A stretch of DNA of 64,000 nucleotides from Dissulfurispira thermophila (GCF_014701235.1 NZ_AP022873.1:372001-436000); one strand, 5' to 3'; shown: positions 43,859 to 53,563, counted from the stretch's first letter. Numbers and translations: made by a program. Notes: generated by a model from the sequence alone, not told the origin.

Positions 43859-45232
43859 ATGAAAAAACCCTGGTCAGGAAGGTTTACAGAGAAAACAGCA
43901 GATATTGTAGAGCAATTTACAGAGTCCATCTCTTTTGACAGGAGGCTATGGAAATACGATATTGAAGGAAGTATTGCACATGCAAAGATGTTGGCAAAGC
44001 AGGGAATTATCCCAAAGAGAGATGCTGACAGGATAATAAAAGGTTTAAAGGAAATTTACAGAGAGATAGAAGATGGCAGGTTTAAATTCAGAGAAGAGCT
44101 TGAAGATATTCATATGAATATTGAGGCTGCCTTAATTGAAAAGGTTGGGGATATTGGGGGGAGGCTCCATACTGCAAGGTCAAGAAATGATCAGGTTGCA
44201 CTTGACATCAGGCTTTATCTCAGGACAGAGGTCAAAGAAATAATCTCACTTTTAAAAAATCTTGAGACTGTTCTTGCAGACATGGCAGAAAAGTATCTCG
44301 CTATTATTATGCCCGGATATACGCATCTTCAAAGGGCGCAGCCGGTTCTTTTGTCTCATCACTTGATGGCTTATGCACAGATGTTTGACAGAGATAGAGA
44401 GAGGTTTGGGGATGCACTAAATCGCATAAATGTCCTACCTCTCGGCTCATGCGCACTTGCAGGAACAACACTTCCAACAGACAGGCATTATGTTGCAGAG
44501 CTTCTTGGATTTGATTTCATATCGGAAAATAGCATGGATTCAGTATCTGACAGGGACTTTTTACTTGAATTCCTTTCGTGTTCTTCTATTTTTATGATGC
44601 ATACCTCAAGGATGGCAGAGGAGCTGATACTCTGGTCTTCTGAGGAATTCTCTTTTATAGAATTGCCTGATGCATTTACAACAGGCTCAAGCATTATGCC
44701 ACAAAAGAAAAATCCTGATGTAGCGGAATTAATGCGAGGGAAGACAGGAAGGGTCTATGGTAATCTCATGAGTCTATTAACAACAATGAAAGGTCTTCCT
44801 CTCACTTATAATAGAGATATGCAGGAAGACAAAGAGCCTGTCTTTGATACTGTTGATACAGTCAAATTAACACTGAACGCCCTTATTCAGATGCTTCCAA
44901 AAATAAAATTTAATGAAAAGAGGATGCATGATACAGCAGGTGAAGCTTTTTCAACTGCTACAGATATTGCTGAATACCTTGTGAAAAAAGGCATTCCATT
45001 CAGAACTGCTCATGAAATTACAGGCAGGATAGTTCGTTATTGTATTGATAATAGTAAGAGGCTTTCTGATTTAAGTATATCCGAATATAAATCCTTCTCA
45101 AATAGCATAGGCAGTGAGATTTATAAGTTCATCGGCACATCTGAATCTGTAAATGCAAAGAAATCATATGGAGGCACATCACCTGAAATGGTGAGGGAGC
45201 AGATCAAAAGGTTCAGGAAAAGGCTAAGATGA
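43859..45232 (+). CDS. argH: Argininosuccinate lyase
   Basis: A 457-residue fumarase-superfamily enzyme, the last step of arginine synthesis. Motifs: [59 protein letters not shown], and the catalytic loop [12 protein letters not shown]. Length is standard. Its stop overlaps the next gene's start (ATGA), and no other arg genes are in the window. Confidence 0.97.
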   Translation: MKKPWSGRFTEKTADIVEQFTESISFDRRLWKYDIEGSIAHAKMLAKQGIIPKRDADRIIKGLKEIYREIEDGRFKFREELEDIHMNIEAALIEKVGDIGGRLHTARSRNDQVALDIRLYLRTEVKEIISLLKNLETVLADMAEKYLAIIMPGYTHLQRAQPVLLSHHLMAYAQMFDRDRERFGDALNRINVLPLGSCALAGTTLPTDRHYVAELLGFDFISENSMDSVSDRDFLLEFLSCSSIFMMHTSRMAEELILWSSEEFSFIELPDAFTTGSSIMPQKKNPDVAELMRGKTGRVYGNLMSLLTTMKGLPLTYNRDMQEDKEPVFDTVDTVKLTLNALIQMLPKIKFNEKRMHDTAGEAFSTATDIAEYLVKKGIPFRTAHEITGRIVRYCIDNSKRLSDLSISEYKSFSNSIGSEIYKFIGTSESVNAKKSYGGTSPEMVREQIKRFRKRLR

Positions 45233-46221
45233 AGTTTAGGTATAGGTTTTCATTTGCTTTGCTTCTGATTTGTATCGCCTTGTCTATTATCTCCTGCGGT
45301 AGAAAGGGAGATCCGACCCTTAGAACATTTGAAAAGCCAATGCCTGTAAAAGAGATAAAGGTAACTCATCGTGAGAATGAGCTTATAATTTCGTGGTCAT
45401 ATCCATCAGCAGAGAGAGAAAAGATAAGAGGTTTTTATATAGAGAAGGCAGAAATAAAAGGTCAGGAGTCAGGAGTTGGGATGCCTGATTTCAAAAACAT
45501 TATGTTCCTGAGAAGTGATGCCTCACAGTTTATTGATAAAGACTTTAAGATAGGACAAAGTTATCTTTATAAGATTCGGGTTTACAGTTTGAGGGATATT
45601 ATCAGCGATGAATCCCCGGTTATTAAGGTAAATCCTCGACATCTTCCTGAGCCTCCAGCGAGGCTATCATATAAGGTAAGCAATGACTCTTTAGAAATTA
45701 TATGGCAGAATGCAGAAAAAAATGAGGGGCAGAGGGTGATTAGATATAACATATACAGAAGCACTGAGAAGGGTAAATACCCGACATCTCCGCTAAACAG
45801 CAGCCCATTAAGAGAGCCTTTTTTTAGGGATGTTGTAGAAAAGGCAAGACCTGTATATTATACAATCCGTGCACTTCTTGATACAGAACTCAGAGATGAA
45901 GGCTATCCATCAGAAGAAATAGAGGTTAATCCTAAAACCTTTATACCTTCACAACCACACAATCTGAAATATGTTCCATCAGAAAAAAAGGTTTATCTTA
46001 TGTGGGATGAAAATCCTGAGATCTGGGTGAGGGGATACAGGATATACAGAAAAAAAGAAACAGAGGTAGTATTTTCATTAATAGGGGAATCTACTCTGCC
46101 AGCCTTTACAGACAATGAGCCTCTTTCTTCAAAGAGGGCATATTTTATAAGTGCTGTTGGACCTGGCAAAGAAAGTATCCCATCAGAGATTGTGGAGGTC
46201 TATCCTTTATCGGAGAGATAA
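45229..46221 (+). CDS. Lipoprotein with fibronectin type III-like domains
   Basis: A 330-residue secreted lipoprotein. The signal peptide ends in a lipobox-like SIISC, followed by GRKGDPTLR. Two or three FN3-like repeats follow (for example [53 protein letters not shown] and [25 protein letters not shown]). Such proteins often follow argH in related bacteria, and the N-terminus recalls the LptM/YifL-type lipopeptides encoded near lysA; the function is unknown. A short wordy segment (KGQESGVG) in the first repeat comes from a GTCAGGAGTCAGGAG tract. Confidence 0.8.
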   Translation: MKFRYRFSFALLLICIALSIISCGRKGDPTLRTFEKPMPVKEIKVTHRENELIISWSYPSAEREKIRGFYIEKAEIKGQESGVGMPDFKNIMFLRSDASQFIDKDFKIGQSYLYKIRVYSLRDIISDESPVIKVNPRHLPEPPARLSYKVSNDSLEIIWQNAEKNEGQRVIRYNIYRSTEKGKYPTSPLNSSPLREPFFRDVVEKARPVYYTIRALLDTELRDEGYPSEEIEVNPKTFIPSQPHNLKYVPSEKKVYLMWDENPEIWVRGYRIYRKKETEVVFSLIGESTLPAFTDNEPLSSKRAYFISAVGPGKESIPSEIVEVYPLSER

Positions 46222-46235
46222 ATGGAAAGGGTAAG

Positions 46236-47408
46236 ATGGAAAAAATACTTTTAGGTCATGGCAGTGGCGGCAAGTTGATGCACAACTTGATCAGGGAATA
46301 TTTTGTGCCTGAATTTGGTCTAAAAGAACTCAATGATTCTGCGATAATTGAGCTGGGCTACAATGTCGTTCGTACCCCAGAAAGTATGCAACTCCCAGGT
46401 GACACTGTTGCAAGAAACATATCTGTCCCGAGCAAAGTGAGGAAACAAGCTTTGCAATCCAATAATCCAGAGATTGCTTTGCCTTCGGCTTGCAATAACA
46501 AATTTAGGTTTGCATTCACAACAGATTCTTATGTGGTTTCCCCGATTTTCTTTCCTGGTGGCAATATTGGAGAGCTTGCAGTAAACGGCACTGTGAATGA
46601 TCTTTCAATGGTTGGTGCTGTCCCACTCTATCTATCTGTGGGATTTATTATTGAAGAAGGTTTTCCGTTTAATAGTTTAAAGACAATACTATCGTCAATG
46701 GCTGAGTCTGCCAGAAGGGCAGGTGTAAAAATAGTAGCGGGTGATACAAAAGTTGTAGATAAAGGTAAAGGAGATGGCATATTTATCAACACAAGCGGTG
46801 TAGGTATTATTCCCGATGGTATTGAACTCAGTCCGAGTAATATTAGTGCTGGAGACAGGGTGATAGTGAGCGGATTTATAGGAAATCACGGAATAGCTGT
46901 GTTATCTGAGAGAAATGGGCTTTTTTTTGACCCACCTGTTTTGAGTGATACAGCGTCATTGAATGGGCTTGTGAAATTTATGTTTGATGCTGCATCTAAA
47001 TCTGCAATTAGCAATCCGCATTCATCAATTAAAATGATGAGGGACCCAACAAGGGGAGGAATTGCTACGACATTAAAGGAATTAGCTATTGAATCCAATC
47101 TCTGCATTATTATTTATGAGGAAGCGATGCCTATATCAAATGGTGTTAGAGGTGCTTGTGAACTTCTTGGATTGGATCCGCTCTATATTGCAAATGAAGG
47201 CATCCTTATAGCTATTGTATCTCCTGACATGGCTAATTTATTAGTGGAGCAAATGAGATTACATCCAATGGGAAGAGATGCAGTGATTATAGGAGAAGTT
47301 GTTGACAGTGATCAGAGAACCAATGGAATGGTTTTGCTCAAGACATCGATTGGTGGTACCAGAATTATAGATATGCTTGCTGGAGAACAACTGCCGAGAA
47401 TATGCTAA
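46236..47408 (+). CDS. hypE: Hydrogenase maturation protein HypE
   Basis: A 390-residue enzyme dehydrating a C-terminal thiocarboxamide to thiocyanate for the NiFe-hydrogenase cyanide ligands. It starts LLGHGSGGKLMHNLIREYFVP, has FTTDSYVVSPIFFPGGNIGELAVNGTVNDLSMVGA, MRDPTRGGIATTLKELA, and ends LPRIC with the required terminal cysteine. Unusual: about 48 residues between SAIIEL and FAFTTDSYVV (from GYNVVRTPESMQ to ACNNKF) are absent from normal HypE and are encoded by repeat-like DNA. No other hyp or hydrogenase genes are near. Confidence 0.93.
   Translation: MEKILLGHGSGGKLMHNLIREYFVPEFGLKELNDSAIIELGYNVVRTPESMQLPGDTVARNISVPSKVRKQALQSNNPEIALPSACNNKFRFAFTTDSYVVSPIFFPGGNIGELAVNGTVNDLSMVGAVPLYLSVGFIIEEGFPFNSLKTILSSMAESARRAGVKIVAGDTKVVDKGKGDGIFINTSGVGIIPDGIELSPSNISAGDRVIVSGFIGNHGIAVLSERNGLFFDPPVLSDTASLNGLVKFMFDAASKSAISNPHSSIKMMRDPTRGGIATTLKELAIESNLCIIIYEEAMPISNGVRGACELLGLDPLYIANEGILIAIVSPDMANLLVEQMRLHPMGRDAVIIGEVVDSDQRTNGMVLLKTSIGGTRIIDMLAGEQLPRIC
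46357..46503. repeat. Repeat-derived in-frame insertion in hypE
   Basis: The stretch contains GAGCAAAGTGAGGAAACAAG, TTTGCAATCC, AGAGATTGCTTTGCCTTCGG and CTTGCAATAACA. These words resemble a degenerate palindrome of the type CATTGCGAGGAGCG...GCAATCTC that I recall as a dispersed intergenic repeat in many bacterial genomes. The family assignment is from memory. Confidence 0.5.
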
Positions 47409-47496
47409 AATAAAAGCCATTTGGTTATTAAATCATTGAAGACTCAATAACTTAATTTTGCAATGACTTAAATGACTAAAGAAAGGGAGGTTTGAA

Positions 47497-48459
47497 ATGA
47501 TTAAAAAATATAGTTTGTTGTTTACTGCTTATTGCTTATTGCTTATTGTATTTGGCTATACAACAATTGCAAGCAGTGCTATTTTGCTCGATAGAGTCAT
47601 GGCGATAGTTAATAAAGAGGTAATAACATGGAGCGATCTCTATAAAGCAATGGAGTTTGAGGCGACTGATGAGATAAAGGCGATGAAAGACGATGCCAGG
47701 CGGAAGTTTTTTAAAGAAAATGAATCTATATTTCTGGAAAGTCTTATTGATATGAGACTTCAGCTTCAGGAGGCCTCAAGGGAAGGTATTTCTGCAAGTG
47801 ATGAGGATGTAAACAGGGCTATTGAGAATATAAAAAAGAAATATTCTATGACTGATGAGGCATTTAAAGAAGCGATTAGCAAGGAGGGATTTACACTTGC
47901 TGAATATAGGAAAAAACTTTCAGAGCAGATAACCATAAGCCGTATTGTGGATCATGATGTGAAAAGCAAGATTCTGGTAACAGAGGGAGAGATTGATAGA
48001 TATATTTCAGAGCATAAAGAACTCGAAAAAGAGAGTGAGGGGTTTAATATAAGCCATATATTTTTGAGAAAGACAGATGACAGAAAGCAGCTTGAAGAGA
48101 AGGCAATGGGTATCTATAAAAAGATAAAGGCAGGAGAAAACTTTTCAGAATTAGCAAAGCAATATTCAGAAGATGCAAGTGCAAGCATGGGTGGTGAACT
48201 TGGTTTTATAAAAAAATCTGACATGTCAAAGGATTTCCTTAATATCCTCTCAAATATGAAGAATGGTGATGTAAGTGAGCCTTTTTGGGGAGAAAACGGC
48301 ATTCATATCATTAGATTGAATGAAAAGAAAGAGATCAAGGGTCCCAATGAATTAAGAGAAATAGTGAGACAGAGATTGTTGGAAGATAAATTCAATAAAG
48401 AATACAAGAACTGGATTAAAGGGTTGCGTGAGAAGGCATATGTGGAAATCAAACTTTAG
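47497..48459 (+). CDS. SurA-like periplasmic peptidyl-prolyl isomerase
   Basis: A 320-residue periplasmic chaperone. The signal peptide includes FTAYCLLLIVF, encoded by a TTGCTTATTGCTTATTGC tract. A SurA N-terminal domain (LLDRVMAIVNKEVITWSDLYKAME...) is followed by one parvulin domain (FNISHIFLRKTDDRKQLEEKAMGIYKKIKAGENFSELAKQYSEDASASMGGELGFIKKSDM). It would assist outer-membrane protein folding. SurA of E. coli has two parvulin domains; one is common outside Proteobacteria. Confidence 0.9.
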   Translation: MIKKYSLLFTAYCLLLIVFGYTTIASSAILLDRVMAIVNKEVITWSDLYKAMEFEATDEIKAMKDDARRKFFKENESIFLESLIDMRLQLQEASREGISASDEDVNRAIENIKKKYSMTDEAFKEAISKEGFTLAEYRKKLSEQITISRIVDHDVKSKILVTEGEIDRYISEHKELEKESEGFNISHIFLRKTDDRKQLEEKAMGIYKKIKAGENFSELAKQYSEDASASMGGELGFIKKSDMSKDFLNILSNMKNGDVSEPFWGENGIHIIRLNEKKEIKGPNELREIVRQRLLEDKFNKEYKNWIKGLREKAYVEIKL

Positions 48460-48460
48460 G

Positions 48461-48547
48461 CAAAAGGCAATAGGCGATAGGCAAGAGGGGAAAGGCAATG
48501 GGTTAGAAAAGGATTTTAAATGTATCCTATAGCCTATAGCCTGTTTT
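48461..48547. repeat. Inverted low-complexity AGGC/GCCT tract
   Basis: AGGCAAAAGGCAATAGGCGA on the left faces CCTATAGCCTATAGCCTG, then T5, on the right. It can form a long imperfect hairpin and may terminate the surA-like transcript. An open frame starting at 48520 is part of this tract and not of the next gene. Confidence 0.6.
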
Positions 48548-48549
48548 TT

Positions 48550-49266
48550 ATGGAGCAAAGAATTCAAAAAATACTCGCTCAGATGGGAATAGCATCGAGG
48601 CGTAAGGCAGAAGAATTGATTATTGATGGCAGGGTGACAGTAAACGGAAAGAGGGCTATTGTTGGAATGAAGGCGGACCCTGAAAGGGACCACATAAAGC
48701 TTGATGGTAAACTGCTCACAAGGGTAGAGCCAAAGATATACTTGATGTTTAATAAGCCTGCAGGAGTTGTTACATCTCTTTCAGATCCCGAGGGAAGGCC
48801 GACTATAAAGGATTTCCTGAAAGGAGTAAAATATAGGGTTTTCCCTGTTGGAAGGCTTGATTATGACTCTGAGGGACTTTTGTTAATAACTAATGACGGA
48901 GATTTTGCTTACTCTATACTCCACCCGTCTAAAAAGATGCCAAAGACATATGTGGTCAAGGTAAAAGGTATTATAGGTGATGATGCGATAATGAAACTCA
49001 GGCGAGGTGTAAAGTTAAAAGATGGTATGACAGCGCCTGCAAAGGTTAGGAGAATAAGGGCATCAGAAAGCAACTCATGGATTGAGGTAACAATATATGA
49101 AGGCAGAAAAAGGCAGGTAAGACGAATGCTTGAGGAAGTAGGATACCCTGTAATCAAACTTCGGAGGATAGCTATAGGTAGTTTAAAAATGGGGGATTTA
49201 AAGCCGGGAGAGATAAAACATCTGACAAATGAAGAAATTAAAAAGCTGAAGGAGTTAGCACCATGA
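48550..49266 (+). CDS. rluB: 23S rRNA pseudouridine synthase RluB family
   Basis: A 238-residue RsuA/RluB-type synthase. The S4 domain (MEQRIQKILAQMGIASRRKAEELIIDGRVTVNG) precedes the catalytic GRLDYDSEGLLLITNDGDF, whose aspartate is the nucleophile, and EGRKRQVRRMLEEVGYPVIKLRR. I take ATG at 48550 because the earlier in-frame ATG (48520) lies in a repeat tract. RluB versus RsuA cannot be fully separated by eye. Confidence 0.9.
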   Translation: MEQRIQKILAQMGIASRRKAEELIIDGRVTVNGKRAIVGMKADPERDHIKLDGKLLTRVEPKIYLMFNKPAGVVTSLSDPEGRPTIKDFLKGVKYRVFPVGRLDYDSEGLLLITNDGDFAYSILHPSKKMPKTYVVKVKGIIGDDAIMKLRRGVKLKDGMTAPAKVRRIRASESNSWIEVTIYEGRKRQVRRMLEEVGYPVIKLRRIAIGSLKMGDLKPGEIKHLTNEEIKKLKELAP

Positions 49267-49276
49267 CAAATCTGTC

Positions 49277-49407
49277 TTTCAGCAAGATTGAATTAGTCCT
49301 TTGTGCAGAGTAGAACGGTATTAGAGAATATTATCCTTTTGCACACGGGATATGTTAGGGGCAGTCGTTACTTTGCCTCTCAGAGAACCCAGACAATCTT
49401 GCTGAAA
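49277..49407 (+). ncRNA. Unclassified structured element closed by a 14-bp helix
   Basis: TTTCAGCAAGATTG (49277-49290) is perfectly complementary to CAATCTTGCTGAAA (49394-49407). Inside, TGTGCA/TGCACA (about 49302 and 49341) and AGGGGCA/TGCCTCT (about 49358 and 49375) can form two side hairpins, giving a three-way junction. It ends 44 bases before aspS. It could be a leader RNA, a small RNA, or a MITE with 14-bp terminal repeats. Confidence 0.4.
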
Positions 49408-49451
49408 TCCAACTTTGCCATGTATTTTACGTTATAAAGATTGGAGGATTT

Positions 49452-51242
49452 ATGATTCGTGATAAATGGTGTGGTGAGATCAGGGAGTCGGATATAGGCT
49501 CCAATGTGAGACTTGCGGGATGGGTATTCAGAAGAAGAGATCATGGAGGCTTGATATTTATCGATCTGAGAGACAGGAGTGGTATTGCACAGGTTGTCTT
49601 CAGCCCTGATGTTTCAAAAGAAGCGCATAAGCTTGCACATGATCTAAGAGGTGAATTTGTAATATCAGTATCAGGAGAAATAAGACGGAGACCAACAGGA
49701 ACAGAAAATCATAATCTTCCGACTGGCATGGTTGAGCTATATGCAAAGGAATTGAATGTGCTTAATGAGTCAACCCCCTTACCTTTTCCAATGGAAGAGG
49801 CTCATGAGGCATCTGAGTCTTTGAGACTTAAATATAGATACCTTGATTTGAGGAGACCTGAACTGCAGAATAATCTGATTATCAGACACAAGACTACAAA
49901 GAGCATAAGGGATTATCTTGACGAAAATGGTTTTTTAGAGATAGAGACCCCGATGCTTACAAAATCAACTCCTGAAGGGGCAAGGGATTATCTTGTGCCG
50001 AGCAGGCTTAATCCAGGGCATTTCTATGCACTTCCACAATCACCACAGCTTTTCAAGCAAATACTCATGGTATCAGGACTTGAAAGGTATTTTCAGATAG
50101 TCAAGTGTTTCAGAGATGAGGATTTACGAGCTGATAGGCAACCCGAGTTTACACAGATTGATATGGAGATGTCTTTTGCTGACAGAGAAGATATCATAAC
50201 TCTGATAGAAGGAATGATAAAGAGGCTTTTTATGGATGTGCTGGGTATAGAGATTGAAGTGCCTTTTCAGAGGCTTGGTTACACGGAATCAATGGAAAGG
50301 TTTGGCAATGACAAACCTGATATGAGATTTGGGCTTGAGTTAAAGGATATGGCAGATCTTGCATCAAAGGGATCATTTAAGGTTTTTCTTGATACGATAA
50401 AATCAGGTGGAAGAGTAAAGGCAATTAATGGCAAGGGAATGGCAGGGTTTTCAAGGAGAGAAATAGACATGCTCACTGAGGAAGCACAGTCTTTTGGAGC
50501 AAAGGGACTTGCATGGATTAAGGTGAAAGATGGGTTCGAATCACCTATTGCTAAGTTTTTTCCTGATGAAGTCTTAAGACAGATGGCAGAGAGACTCGAT
50601 GCATCTGATGGAGATATGATGTTGTTTGTTGCTGACAGAGAAAAGGTTGTCCATGATGTGATGAGTCGCCTAAGACTCGAACTTGGTAAAAGAATAGGGC
50701 TGATAAAAGGAGGTTTTAAGTTTTTATGGGTAACAGACTATCCGCTTTTAGAATGGGATGAAGAAGGCGGTAGATTTACAGCTATGCATCATCCATTTAC
50801 ATCGCCGGTCGATGAAGATATAGAGAAGATGTTTTCTGTTGATATTTCTGAATTACAGAATCCTAATTCCAAACTGAGCACTATAAGGGCAAAGGCATAT
50901 GACATCGTACTAAACGGCTATGAGATAGGTGGGGGTAGCATCCGTATTCATAGGAAGGATGTGCAAAAGAAGATGTTTGAGATATTAAAAATATCAGATG
51001 ATGAGGCAAGGTTAAAATTTGGTTTTCTCCTTGATGCACTTCAATATGGTGCACCTCCTCATGGCGGCATTGCACTTGGCCTTGACAGGCTTGTGATGTT
51101 GATGGTAGGTGCGCATTCTATAAGGGATGTTATAGCATTCCCAAAAACCCAAAAGGCAATGTGTCTTATGAGCGGTGCGCCATCAATTGTAGAGCCTAAG
51201 CAGTTAAGGGAATTGAATATAAAGGTGGATATACCGCTATAA
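49452..51242 (+). CDS. aspS: Aspartyl-tRNA synthetase
   Basis: A 596-residue class IIb synthetase of bacterial type. The N-terminal OB fold (VRLAGWVFRRRDHGGLIFIDLRDRSGIAQVVF) is followed by motif 1/2 (ALPQSPQLFKQ, FRDEDLRADRQPEFTQIDMEMSF), the bacterial GAD insertion (about 290-420), and motif 3 GGIALGLDRLVMLM. Whether it also charges tRNA-Asn is not decidable here. ATG at 49452 follows TTGGAGGATTT. A structured element lies just upstream. Confidence 0.97.
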   Translation: MIRDKWCGEIRESDIGSNVRLAGWVFRRRDHGGLIFIDLRDRSGIAQVVFSPDVSKEAHKLAHDLRGEFVISVSGEIRRRPTGTENHNLPTGMVELYAKELNVLNESTPLPFPMEEAHEASESLRLKYRYLDLRRPELQNNLIIRHKTTKSIRDYLDENGFLEIETPMLTKSTPEGARDYLVPSRLNPGHFYALPQSPQLFKQILMVSGLERYFQIVKCFRDEDLRADRQPEFTQIDMEMSFADREDIITLIEGMIKRLFMDVLGIEIEVPFQRLGYTESMERFGNDKPDMRFGLELKDMADLASKGSFKVFLDTIKSGGRVKAINGKGMAGFSRREIDMLTEEAQSFGAKGLAWIKVKDGFESPIAKFFPDEVLRQMAERLDASDGDMMLFVADREKVVHDVMSRLRLELGKRIGLIKGGFKFLWVTDYPLLEWDEEGGRFTAMHHPFTSPVDEDIEKMFSVDISELQNPNSKLSTIRAKAYDIVLNGYEIGGGSIRIHRKDVQKKMFEILKISDDEARLKFGFLLDALQYGAPPHGGIALGLDRLVMLMVGAHSIRDVIAFPKTQKAMCLMSGAPSIVEPKQLRELNIKVDIPL

Positions 51243-51251
51243 ATGGGGGGG

Positions 51252-51280
51252 TTGACAATCAATATTTTTTTTGTAATTAT
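51252..51280 (+). promoter_or_regulatory. Promoter candidate of the pilMNOPQ operon
   Basis: TTGACA (51252-51257), a 17-bp spacer and AATTAT (51275-51280), in the 45-bp gap between aspS and pilM. Confidence 0.55.
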
Positions 51281-51293
51281 TAACTGAGTGGAT

Positions 51294-52346
51294 ATGTTTA
51301 AAAGGAAAAATCCCATAGGCCTCGATATTGGATCAGCTTATATTAAAGCTGTGCAGCTTAATGATACAAAGACCGGCTATGAACTTGTCCTCTTTGATAT
51401 GATTCCTATTCAGCAAGGGGTTATCATTGATGGGATGGTTGAGGATAAGCCTGCATTGATTGCGTCTATTAAGGAATTGCTCAAAAAAATCAATGTAAAA
51501 AAAAGTGATGCTGTCATAGGTGTTTCAGGTCATTCTTCTGTAGTAATAAAAAGAATAACCATACCTCTTATGACTGAAGAAGAATTAGGTGCCTCAATGA
51601 AATATGAGGCTGAACAATATGTACCATTTGATATTAATGATGTTGAAATAGATTTCCAGATACTCGGTCCGAGGGCAGAAGAAGACGGGCAGATGGATGT
51701 TGTTCTTGTCGCTGTTAAAAAGTCTGTGATAAAGGACTATAATGATGTTGTTTCACAGGCAGGGCTTGAACCTATAATTATGGATGTTGACTCATTTGCC
51801 CTCAGTAATATGTATGAAGTCAATTATGGCATAGAGGAAAGAAAAAATATTGCATTGGTTAATATTGGTGCAAGCACTACGAATATAAATATACTCCAAA
51901 ATGGTGTACCTGTTTTTACGAGAGACAGTGCTATAGGAAGCAGTCATCATACGGATGCATTGGAGAAAGAGTTTGGGATTCATAGAGAGGATGCCGAGCA
52001 ATTAAAGCTTGGACACTCTATAGAAGGCATTTCATATGGCGATGTGCAGCTTGTCATTAATTCTGCCTCAGAAGAAATATATTCAGAACTTCACATGTCT
52101 TTTGAGTACTTTAAGAGTAGTGTTGCAGAAGAAGATATAGATAAGATTATCTTGAGTGGAGGGGCATCCCTTATAAAAGGGTTCTCAGAGGCAATGGCAG
52201 ACAGACTCGGCATTGAAGTTGAAGTTGTAAATCCATTTAAGAATATAAAAATATCAGAGAAACTCGATGTATCTTATATAAGAGAAATTGCACCCATAGC
52301 GGCAGTGGCAGTAGGTTTTGGGATTAGACGAGCTGGAGACAGGTAA
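51294..52346 (+). CDS. pilM: Type IV pilus inner-membrane platform protein PilM
   Basis: A 350-residue cytoplasmic actin-like ATPase that anchors PilN at the inner membrane. The N-terminus FKRKNPIGLDIGSAYIKAVQL and the SHS2/FtsA-like core (SVVIKRITIPLMTEEELGASMKYEAEQYVPFDINDVEIDFQILG) are typical, with the phosphate-2 loop ILSGGASLIKGF. I prefer ATG at 51294; a GTG two codons earlier is possible. It opens a complete pilMNOPQ cluster. Confidence 0.94.
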   Translation: MFKRKNPIGLDIGSAYIKAVQLNDTKTGYELVLFDMIPIQQGVIIDGMVEDKPALIASIKELLKKINVKKSDAVIGVSGHSSVVIKRITIPLMTEEELGASMKYEAEQYVPFDINDVEIDFQILGPRAEEDGQMDVVLVAVKKSVIKDYNDVVSQAGLEPIIMDVDSFALSNMYEVNYGIEERKNIALVNIGASTTNINILQNGVPVFTRDSAIGSSHHTDALEKEFGIHREDAEQLKLGHSIEGISYGDVQLVINSASEEIYSELHMSFEYFKSSVAEEDIDKIILSGGASLIKGFSEAMADRLGIEVEVVNPFKNIKISEKLDVSYIREIAPIAAVAVGFGIRRAGDR

Positions 52347-52382
52347 AGATAAATTTAGGAAGCAAGAAAGAACTGTGAAATT

Positions 52383-52925
52383 ATGATAAAGATTAATCTT
52401 TTAACAGAGAAGAAAAAAAAGAAAAAGTTAAAAGGCATGTCAGATTTTGTTATGGTGATTATCGCTGTAAGTAGTACAGTGCTTATACTGATGGGGCTTA
52501 TTACTTTTCTATTGAAATCGAATATATCAAGGCTTAGGACAGAGAGTGAATTTAATAAAGCAAAACTATCAGAACTGAACAAAAAGATAAACGAGGTAAA
52601 AAAATACGAAAAATTAAATAAAGAAATAGAACAAAGGAGTGTACTTATAGAAACTCTAAGGAAAAATCAGGCTATTCCTGTAAAGATGCTCAGTGATGTG
52701 AGCACTGCTGTGCCTGAAGGTGTCTGGCTGACTTCTATGACATATAATAATAGCAATGTAGGGCTGGAAGGATATGCGTTTACAAATATAGATATTGTCT
52801 CTTATGTCGAAAATCTAAAGAAATCAGAAAATCTTGCGGATGTGTATCTTGAGGAATCAAAGCAGGTTGAGGTCGAGAAGGTTCAGGTATATAAATTTAA
52901 ACTTAATTTTAAGATGAAGGTATAA
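52383..52925 (+). CDS. pilN: Type IV pilus assembly protein PilN
   Basis: A 180-residue bitopic protein. The cytoplasmic N-terminus MIKINLLTE is the PilM-binding motif, then comes a basic run, one membrane helix (about 20-44), a coiled coil and a ferredoxin-like periplasmic domain. It pairs with PilO to form the alignment subcomplex. It lies 36 bases after pilM and 2 bases before pilO. Confidence 0.93.
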   Translation: MIKINLLTEKKKKKKLKGMSDFVMVIIAVSSTVLILMGLITFLLKSNISRLRTESEFNKAKLSELNKKINEVKKYEKLNKEIEQRSVLIETLRKNQAIPVKMLSDVSTAVPEGVWLTSMTYNNSNVGLEGYAFTNIDIVSYVENLKKSENLADVYLEESKQVEVEKVQVYKFKLNFKMKV

Positions 52926-52927
52926 AT

Positions 52928-53563
52928 ATGGCATTCAAGCTTGGCTTTGATATTGAAACCATGTCTCCGAATAAAAGAAAGGTGTTGCTTGTACTACTTT
53001 CTTTGGTTATTATTATACTTTTTGGTGTCTTATTGATAATGCCTGCCTTTGAAGAAAGAACAAAGCTAATAGCCGAGATTGACAAACAAAAGAGCGAAAT
53101 TCAGGTAGCTCAAAAAAATGCTGCAAAACTCTCAACTTTGATTGCTGAAAACGAGAGATTAAAAGGCAGGCTTTTTGAATTACAGATGCAAATCCCTGAA
53201 GAGAAAGAAGTATCAGGGCTTTTAAAACAGGTATCTGAATTAGGAATAAAATCAGGGCTTCAGATTGTTTCATGGAAGCCAAAGGCTAAGGCTGTTCATT
53301 CAAGCAAAGAGGTATATGAAATACCTGTTGAGGTTGAAATGCGAGGTAATTACCATAGGCTTGGTCAGTTCTTTAGTAATATCACGAAACTCAGTAGGGT
53401 TGTTAATATTTCTAACATAAGTATAAAGACAGGAGTTCAAAAGCAAAAGACTGCAACATTGAATGTTAGTTTTACTCTGATGACATACTCTTTTATCCCT
53501 GAGAAAGAAAGAAAGGCACTCGAGGCTGCATCAAAAGAGAAAAAGAAGGAAAAGAAGAAATGA
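52928..53563 (+). CDS. pilO: Type IV pilus assembly protein PilO
   Basis: A 211-residue inner-membrane protein with one helix (about 17-38), a coiled coil (EERTKLIAEIDKQKSEIQVAQ) and a ferredoxin-like fold (SELGIKSGLQIVSWKPK; VEMRGNYHRLGQFFSNITKLSRVVNI). The C-terminus is a lysine-rich tail (KEKKKEKKK). It overlaps pilP by 4 bases. Confidence 0.93.
   Translation: MAFKLGFDIETMSPNKRKVLLVLLSLVIIILFGVLLIMPAFEERTKLIAEIDKQKSEIQVAQKNAAKLSTLIAENERLKGRLFELQMQIPEEKEVSGLLKQVSELGIKSGLQIVSWKPKAKAVHSSKEVYEIPVEVEMRGNYHRLGQFFSNITKLSRVVNISNISIKTGVQKQKTATLNVSFTLMTYSFIPEKERKALEAASKEKKKEKKK

Noticed and set aside
49277-49451. T-box or 6S RNA in front of aspS
   Set aside because: No T-box AGGGTGG antiterminator motif and no T-rich terminator is present, and the fold is a three-way junction rather than the rod with central bubble of 6S RNA. 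It is kept only as an unclassified structure.
50520-50560. tRNA-like T-arm word GGTTCGAATC
   Set aside because: It lies within aspS coding sequence and no acceptor or anticodon stem can be formed around it. No tRNA was found anywhere in the window.
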